64,000 bases of DNA from Gorillibacterium timonense. GTDB taxonomy: Bacteria > Bacillota > Bacilli > Paenibacillales > NBRC-103111. The translations under genes and the position numbers were made by a program. This document shows positions 59,349 through 64,000 of the stretch, one piece after another. How positions within the stretch are numbered: position 1 is the stretch's first letter; each line of letters starts with the position of its first letter. Below the pieces are notes generated by a model. The model had not been told where the DNA came from. It did no database searches and saw nothing but the letters and a program-made list of their open reading frames with translations. The stretch is from the NCBI RefSeq assembly GCF_001457415.1, contig NZ_LN881722.1, positions 558,001-622,000 of the forward strand. Direction: 5' to 3'.

Positions 59349-59509
59349 ACTTGCGGGGGAAAACCGCGAATCTGTTGCATCAGGTTACGGCATCATGCGT
59401 CGATATATCTCGTTCACGGAGCCGCGCGAGGTCTCGAAAGCAGGAACTGTCTAAAGCAAGAGTTTTCTGAACCAAGAGCTATTATTGCAGGGGCGGCGCA
59501 GTCTTCCGT

Positions 59510-60571
59510 TCACGCGAGCTTCTTCCATTCATCCAGCTCCTGGCCGAGCTCAGCCTTCAGCGCCGATTTGTCGTGTTCGCCGAGGAAAGCGGCATCTGCG
59601 GCATTCAGGACGAGCTGAGACAGCTCCTGGCGCGTAAAGTGAAAGAGCTCCGCGAGAATGCCGTATTCGCGGGTGAGGCTCGTTCCGGAGACGCCGGGAT
59701 TATCGGTATTGACGGTGATGGGAATCCCGGAGTCGAAGTAATCGCGGATCGGATAGCCGCTCCAATCGGCGACCGCCTTGGTTTGGATATTGCTGACCGG
59801 GCACATCTCGAGAGGGACTCTGCGCCGGCGGATCAGCTCGCGAATCGCGGGGTCCTCCTTCAAGCGGACGCCGTGGCCGATCCGGGATGCGCCAAGCTTC
59901 ATCACGGAGGTGTAGATGTTGTCGGGCCCGGCGGCCTCTCCAGCGTGGATGGTCACCGGTAAGCCCTTCCGGTGAGCGAGGATGAAGATGTCGCGGAACA
60001 GGGAAGCGGGATAGCCGGCTTCATCTCCTGCAAGATCGACCGCCGCGACACCTCGGCCCGAGTAGACAGCTGCCGCTTCGATCGCTTCCCGGTTGAGGGC
60101 GGTGGAATGATGGCGCATGCAGATGACGATGGCTTGAGCCCGGCAGCCATATTGCTGCTCGCCGCGCTTCAAGCCGGCGATGACATGGTGAACGGCCTCC
60201 TCGCAGGACAATCCTCGTTCCCGGTGAAGCTGCGGAGCGAATCGAACCTCTACGTAGCGGCAGCCTTCCCCGGCGGCTTGCTCCACCGCTTCGCAGGCAG
60301 CTCTTTCAAGCGACTCCCGCGTCTGCAGGAAGAGGGTTGTAAAGGCGAATTTGCTCAAATACTCGGTCAAGCTGGTGCAGCTTCCGTCCACCTGCATGTA
60401 GGGAAGCAGTTCCTTGGTGCTTCTGGCGGGAAGGGAGATGCCCTGCTCCGCTGCCAGCTCAAACACGGTCTCCGGGAGGAGGCTCCCATCGAGATGCATG
60501 TGCAGCTCGACCTTGGGCATTTGCCGGATCCACGACCCCCTTTCAAAGAAAGGCTCGATTGTCCGATTCAT
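59510..60571 (-). CDS. add: Adenosine deaminase
   Basis: 353 aa from ATG 60571 (AGGAGGGAAAG upstream). Zinc motif KVELHMHLDGSL, then YVEVRFAPQLHRERG, LAGDEAGYP, TIHAGEAAGPDN, RIGHGVRL, MCPVSNIQTKAV and VNTDNPGVSGTSL: all catalytic His, Glu and Asp are present. Converts adenosine to inosine and releases ammonia. Two perfect GlnR/TnrA boxes lie 24 and 65 bases upstream of the start, so it is expected to respond to nitrogen supply. Confidence 0.96.
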   Translation of the reverse strand: MNRTIEPFFERGSWIRQMPKVELHMHLDGSLLPETVFELAAEQGISLPARSTKELLPYMQVDGSCTSLTEYLSKFAFTTLFLQTRESLERAACEAVEQAAGEGCRYVEVRFAPQLHRERGLSCEEAVHHVIAGLKRGEQQYGCRAQAIVICMRHHSTALNREAIEAAAVYSGRGVAAVDLAGDEAGYPASLFRDIFILAHRKGLPVTIHAGEAAGPDNIYTSVMKLGASRIGHGVRLKEDPAIRELIRRRRVPLEMCPVSNIQTKAVADWSGYPIRDYFDSGIPITVNTDNPGVSGTSLTREYGILAELFHFTRQELSQLVLNAADAAFLGEHDKSALKAELGQELDEWKKLA

Positions 60572-60594
60572 CTCTTTCCCTCCTGTTAGATATT

Positions 60595-60611
60595 TGTTAT
60601 ATAATATAACA
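60595..60611. promoter_or_regulatory. GlnR/TnrA box 1 upstream of add
   Basis: TGTTATATAATATAACA, a perfect palindrome and full match to TGTNANAWWWTMTNACA. Confidence 0.8.
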
Positions 60612-60635
60612 TCAGATTCGATTTTATTATTCATG

Positions 60636-60652
60636 TGTTATATAATATTACA
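60636..60652. promoter_or_regulatory. GlnR/TnrA box 2 upstream of add
   Basis: TGTTATATAATATTACA, also a full match, 41 bp from box 1 (about four helical turns). Confidence 0.8.
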
Positions 60653-60759
60653 CATCATCAGAAATGATCAATCGTTATTCCGCACTTTTTTCTGGAATGG
60701 ATAATGAAGTGAAAGAGGTGAACGCTAAGAACAAAAACAACGGAGAAGGGGAATGGACC

Positions 60760-61041
60760 ATGAGCAGGAGGAGTCGCAGAAAGCCGCTCGTTCCCGGTGC
60801 GGAAAGCGGACTTGACGCTTTGAAGGCGCATGTCATGAAGCTGGAGGGCTACCCGGTCGACCGGGAGCGGCCGGACTCTGTCAAGTATGAAGTGGCGCGC
60901 AGCCGAGGAATTCCCCTCGTTCAAGGGAACAATGGGAGCTTGTCTACCCAGGCGGCTGGAAAAGTGGGGGGACCCATTGGCGGTGCGATGGTAAGGGAGC
61001 TGGTCCGCATGGCGAAAGAGCAGTTGGAACGGCAGAGGTAG
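60760..61041 (+). CDS. sasP: Alpha/beta-type small acid-soluble spore protein
   Basis: 93 aa from ATG 60760 (GGAGAAGGGG upstream). Typical SASP blocks: PLVPGAESGLDALK, KYEVA (germination protease cleavage region, KYEIA in others), GGPIGGAMVRELVRMAKEQL. The first half has a longer basic head (SRRSRRK) and a 15-residue middle segment longer than usual. Binds and protects spore DNA; made in the forespore. Divergent from add over the GlnR boxes. Confidence 0.85.
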   Translation: MSRRSRRKPLVPGAESGLDALKAHVMKLEGYPVDRERPDSVKYEVARSRGIPLVQGNNGSLSTQAAGKVGGPIGGAMVRELVRMAKEQLERQR

Positions 61042-61246
61042 CATAGGGGCGACTCGTCGTCCTATTACGCCAAGTACAGCGCGGCGGAGTTTCGCAGTCG
61101 GAGCAGAAACGGTTCGTCATTCATCGTTTTATGCGATATAATGGAGGAAGAAAGATGGCGTTTAACCATCTCCTTCCAAATAGAGGGGGCTCGTTAGCAA
61201 CGGAGTGAGCTGTTCTAAAGTCCGAAGTCCAGGAGTGTGTCGTAGT

Positions 61247-61798
61247 ATGTCCCAATGGCTCAGCCGTGTATCAAGCTGGTTATGGTCTCTAGGAATCGCC
61301 TTTGTTCTCAGCCTGCTCATCAGCACATTCATCATCCAGCCAACCAAGGTGCTGGGTCAGTCCATGGAGCCGACCCTCCGGGACCACAGCCGCATCCTGA
61401 TAGCGAAATGGGGCCATTCGCTCGGGGAAACGCCTAAGTACGGCGATATTGTCATCATTGACAGCCGGATCGACCGCAAGCGGGGCCTGCACGATGATCT
61501 GCTCGAATACCCACTGTTTCAATGGATGAGCGGGGCTTCCGGCCGGGATATCTTCTGGGTGAAAAGAGTGGTCGGGAAGGCAGGGGATGTTCTCGAGATT
61601 CGCAACAACCAAGTCTACCGCAACGGCGAACCTCTCGATGAGCCCTATCTGAAGGAGAAGATGACGACATCGGGCATTCAGATCATCACAGTACCCGATG
61701 GCTGCATCTACGTGATGGGCGACAACCGGAATCATAGCAAGGACAGCCGGTTTCTCGGCGCCGTTCCGATCGGGCATGTCATCGGCAAGAAGCTGTAA
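61247..61798 (+). CDS. sipS: Type I signal peptidase
   Basis: 183 aa from ATG 61247 (AGGAGTG upstream). N-terminal membrane anchor (SLGIAFVLSLLISTFII), catalytic Ser in VLGQSMEPTL, Lys in IFWVKRVVGKAGD, and the conserved box YVMGDNRNHSKDSRFLG. Cleaves signal peptides at the outer face of the membrane. A single-anchor Bacillus-type enzyme. Confidence 0.95.
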   Translation: MSQWLSRVSSWLWSLGIAFVLSLLISTFIIQPTKVLGQSMEPTLRDHSRILIAKWGHSLGETPKYGDIVIIDSRIDRKRGLHDDLLEYPLFQWMSGASGRDIFWVKRVVGKAGDVLEIRNNQVYRNGEPLDEPYLKEKMTTSGIQIITVPDGCIYVMGDNRNHSKDSRFLGAVPIGHVIGKKL

Positions 61799-61971
61799 GC
61801 GTGTTACAAGGTTCCTTCATTCCGAGCGGCCGATTCAAGGTCGATAGGTGCGAATGCAGATGGTTCCTTCCTTAAATGATAGCGCTTTCTTTTTTAGAGT
61901 CTTCTAATCAAAAGGAGTGCTGCATAGATATAAATCTGATTGTATATCTTCGGAAGAAAGGAAGGGGTACC

Positions 61972-62439
61972 ATGGCATTTCATGAACCGGCGTGGGCTCT
62001 AATGGAATTGTACCTGTCGATTCCTGTCACTTGCCTTCGCAAATCGCAAGCTCTCAGCACGGCGGAGGGCGAGCTTAACGAGCGCAATATCCGCCTCTCT
62101 TTCCTGCAGCTGTTTGATAGCAGCGGAGCGGCCTACGGCTTTCAAGTGCGCAAAGTGAAGGATGTCCAATGGCTTCATGTCGTTCCTTCCGATTACAGCC
62201 GTATGTTTCGAGCTTTCGGCCGTATGGAGCTGTCCCTCTCGGGTTTGGGTGGAGATGGGTGGCCAGGGGATGCCCCTGTGTTTCAAGAGCTGAATTTTCC
62301 GGCCTCGCGCCTCAGCTCAAAATCGGTGCTGTCCATTCCGACGACAGCGAATCCGATCAATACCCGGATCGAACGGCATTTGATCAAATGGATCCCTGCG
62401 GAAACGAAGAACGTTCCTCCTTATTCCGCCGAAGCGTGA
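61972..62439 (+). CDS. Hypothetical protein
   Basis: 155 aa from ATG 61972 (GGAAGGGG upstream). No signal or membrane span. Predicted mix of strands, e.g. FQVRKVKDVQWLHVVPSD; no recognised family. It lies downstream of sip. It is followed by a diverged MITE copy. Confidence 0.6.
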   Translation: MAFHEPAWALMELYLSIPVTCLRKSQALSTAEGELNERNIRLSFLQLFDSSGAAYGFQVRKVKDVQWLHVVPSDYSRMFRAFGRMELSLSGLGGDGWPGDAPVFQELNFPASRLSSKSVLSIPTTANPINTRIERHLIKWIPAETKNVPPYSAEA

Positions 62440-62516
62440 GAGCCCCCGGGCCTTTTGGGCCGGGTTGCCACCACCTGAGATTCCCGGTATCATGATAACG
62501 GGCCCCGCGGCAACGG

Positions 62517-62613
62517 GTACGTCTGTCCATTCACAAACGGTGGTTCCCGCAATCCCTTTTATTTTACCGATTGATGAGGGTTCATATCCACACGATTAAG
62601 GCTGGCAGCGTAC
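62517..62613 (-). repeat. MITE-like element, copy D (reverse orientation)
   Basis: 97 bp; on the minus strand GTACGCTGCCAGCCTTAATC, then GTGTGGATA and ATCAATCGGTA as in copies A and B. Ends in GTAC both sides. Confidence 0.75.
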
Positions 62614-62650
62614 TATAGGGACTACTACGATCGGAACAGGATGGAATCCA

Positions 62651-62950
62651 GTGGAAAACAAGTTCAAGGAGTACATGGGCAAACTGAGAGACTCCGCTTC
62701 CCAATTCCTGTCGGACAAGCGCGAGGATGATGTTGAAGGTACGGAAGTTGAGTTGGAATTGCGCGATTATACGCTGCTTCAGAGTGTGGCGGACGAACGT
62801 CGGACGACAGTCAAGGTGTTGGTGGATCAGGCCATACGCGCTTTCTTAGCGAATGAAGCGGCATTGAATCAGGAAGAGGACATTCAGGAGGAACGCAAGC
62901 GGGCCAATCCGCTGCTAGCCCTGGATGGAATCGCCCGGCGCAACAACTAA
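62651..62950 (+). CDS. Small ribbon-helix-helix-like protein, possible antitoxin
   Basis: 99 aa from GTG 62651 after AGGATGG. Middle part VELELRDYTLLQSVADERRTTVKVLVDQAIRAFLA looks like a strand plus two helices of an RHH/Arc domain. Acidic head and tail. Directly before a PIN-domain gene, as in VapB-VapC pairs; function inferred from the pairing. Confidence 0.65.
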   Translation: MENKFKEYMGKLRDSASQFLSDKREDDVEGTEVELELRDYTLLQSVADERRTTVKVLVDQAIRAFLANEAALNQEEDIQEERKRANPLLALDGIARRNN

Positions 62951-62970
62951 CCAACTCGGAGGTTCTAAAG

Positions 62971-63426
62971 ATGATGGATAACGGATACGGGAATGCCGTT
63001 TTTTTGGATGATACCGCTCTGAAGGCGTTTATGGATCCAAACCATGGGCAACATGTCAGAGCGCGGGCATTCTTTCTTGATTTGGATGATGTGGAGAGAG
63101 ACTTTGTCTCGACCAGCTACATTGTTTTTGAGACGCATGAATGGCTCCGCAATCATTTTGGGCCGGCACCTGCCGAGACGTTTCTCAGCACGATCGAGCA
63201 GGCAATGAGCAAGGGAAAGCTGTCCTTGATCTCCGGCAATGAGCAGTTGGAACAAGAAGCGAAAAATCTGCTTGCGGGATGCCCGCAGCTTTCGTTTACT
63301 TTCGGAGAAGCCGTCACTGCTGTTGTGGTGCTGGCTTACCAGATCCGGCGGATTTTCACCTTCAACCGCAATTATCAGGCGCTTGCCGAGCTTCAACCGG
63401 GCTTACGGCTGATTCCTTCCCGGTGA
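62971..63426 (+). CDS. PIN-domain protein with altered active site
   Basis: 151 aa from ATG 62971 (GGAGG upstream). PIN features: NAVFLDDTALKAFMDPNH, DFVSTSYIVFETHEWLRNHFG, SFTFGEAVTAVVVLAYQIRRIFTFNRNYQAL. The first Asp and the Glu are kept, but the late FTFDRHF motif reads FTFNRNYQ, and the third acidic position is Glu. It may not cleave RNA. Forms an apparent pair with the RHH-like gene 20 bp upstream. Confidence 0.8.
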   Translation: MMDNGYGNAVFLDDTALKAFMDPNHGQHVRARAFFLDLDDVERDFVSTSYIVFETHEWLRNHFGPAPAETFLSTIEQAMSKGKLSLISGNEQLEQEAKNLLAGCPQLSFTFGEAVTAVVVLAYQIRRIFTFNRNYQALAELQPGLRLIPSR

Positions 63427-63475
63427 TTCCGGCGAAGCGAGGCCATGAACCGGAATAGGTTTTAAAAAGACACGA

Positions 63476-63523
63476 GAAGCGACAGGAGCTGCCCGATCAC
63501 GGGGGCTCCTGTCGCTTCTTTTG
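63476..63523 (+). terminator. Terminator after the PIN gene
   Basis: Perfect 14-bp stem GAAGCGACAGGAGC (63476-63489) with GCTCCTGTCGCTTC (63505-63518), then TTTTG. The rest up to 63686 has no further gene. Confidence 0.85.
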
Positions 63524-63686
63524 AGGACACTTCCGAAGCATGCGGGGCTTACGAATTCCTTTCCCGTTACATCCCCTAGCGGGAGGAAGCGAAGGTCGTC
63601 GAATATTATCTTCATCCGCTGGCAAACTTAGCGCGGGACAAGTACAATGAAAGCAGAACGTCTGCAGAAAGGATGGCCCTCTACCT

Positions 63687-64000
63687 ATGCTAAAGATCGG
63701 ATCCCATGTCTCCACAGCGGACAAAGGTTTGCTTTGTGCCGCCGAGGAAGCGGTCTCCTACGGTTCGAGCACCTTCATGCTGTATACGGGAGCCCCGCAG
63801 AACACGAGACGCAAAGCGATCGAGGATTTTTACGTCCCCGAAGGGAAAAAGGTCATGGAAGAGAACGGACTCACCGACATTGTCGTCCATGCGCCCTATA
63901 TCATCAACCTCGGCTCTTACAAGGATGGGACATATCAGCTTGCTGTCGATTTTCTCCAGACGGAGATCCGCCGCACCCATTATATGGGGGTGCGCAACAT
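63687..64000 (+). CDS. nfo: Endonuclease IV (5' part, cut by the window end)
   Basis: 104 residues so far from ATG 63687 (AAAGGATGG upstream). [43 protein letters not shown] and [14 protein letters not shown] are those of the Nfo family, with His in SHVS and HAPY as metal ligands. Zinc AP endonuclease for abasic sites. Incomplete at the window boundary. Confidence 0.95.
   Translation, partial: MLKIGSHVSTADKGLLCAAEEAVSYGSSTFMLYTGAPQNTRRKAIEDFYVPEGKKVMEENGLTDIVVHAPYIINLGSYKDGTYQLAVDFLQTEIRRTHYMGVRN

Noticed and set aside
60572-60700. Purine riboswitch ahead of add
   Set aside because: No conserved purine aptamer loops; the region is explained by two GlnR/TnrA palindromes.

Overview
The window looks like a chromosomal segment of a spore-forming Gram-positive of the Paenibacillaceae (Paenibacillus/Cohnella type). 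Support: an alpha/beta-type spore protein, the cortex regulator CmpA, the Bacillales order ydcC-alr-endoAI-endoA-tex-cmpA-sprT, a B. subtilis-like PdxK, strong Shine-Dalgarno sites with frequent GTG/TTG starts, sigma-A-like promoters, and perfect matches to the Bacillales GlnR/TnrA box. Nothing here is an rRNA, CRISPR array or intact insertion sequence.

Region 1 (1-18.5 kb) is a surface-polysaccharide locus, all on the + strand. The first 13.1 kb is clearly AT-rich and reads as an acquired serotype-like block: the tail of a Wzt-like ABC ATPase, a methyltransferase with a long coiled coil, a double GT2 glycosyltransferase, a structured RNA that I infer to be the EAR antitermination element of Bacillales exopolysaccharide operons, a 1211-aa membrane protein, an SMR-type flippase subunit, an FAD enzyme, a GtrB-like transferase, a sugar SDR, a TIM-barrel isomerase and another GT2. 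From 13.2 kb base composition shifts to that of the rest of the window, with rfbB, rfbD, two rhamnosyltransferase-like GT2 enzymes and the polyprenyl-phosphate hexose-1-phosphate transferase that would start the glycan.

Region 2 (18.5-33 kb): a 38-aa membrane protein, a type-B carboxylesterase, a three-gene circularly permuted ATP-grasp / alpha-E / transglutaminase operon (a predicted but little-characterised peptide-making system) followed by tandem terminator-like repeats, then ydcC-like lipoprotein, alanine racemase, the EndoAI-EndoA toxin-antitoxin pair, Tex, CmpA (opposite strand), a hypothetical protein and SprT. Region 3 (33-34.9 kb): six tRNA genes (Asn, Ser, Glu, Lys, Leu, Leu), then a small graveyard of a phosphodiester-glycosidase and a GH43 fragment. 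Region 4 (34.9-43 kb): TetR regulator with a striking operator plus MMPL exporter, a frameshifted chromate transporter and a SWIM/SNF2 helicase.

Region 5 (43-53 kb): GNAT enzyme, a divergent DNA-damage module (SRAP protein versus Y-family polymerase plus YolD-like protein) with two LexA-type boxes, a GH99-like secreted glycosidase next to a (CCCAA)n tract, a cell-wall amidase and pdxK. Region 6 (53-64 kb): methionine-sulfoxide reductase, two Crp/Fnr regulators divergent from a His-rich ferredoxin-like protein and hybrid-cluster protein, ferredoxin, a QueG-like Fe-S protein, adenosine deaminase with two perfect GlnR/TnrA boxes, a spore protein, signal peptidase I, an RHH/PIN pair with a degenerate PIN active site, and the start of endonuclease IV.

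The most novel non-coding signal is a family of four ~93-bp elements (20.5, 43.0, 59.2 and 62.5 kb) with inverted GTACGCTG-type ends, conserved interior blocks and compensatory changes in an internal hairpin.
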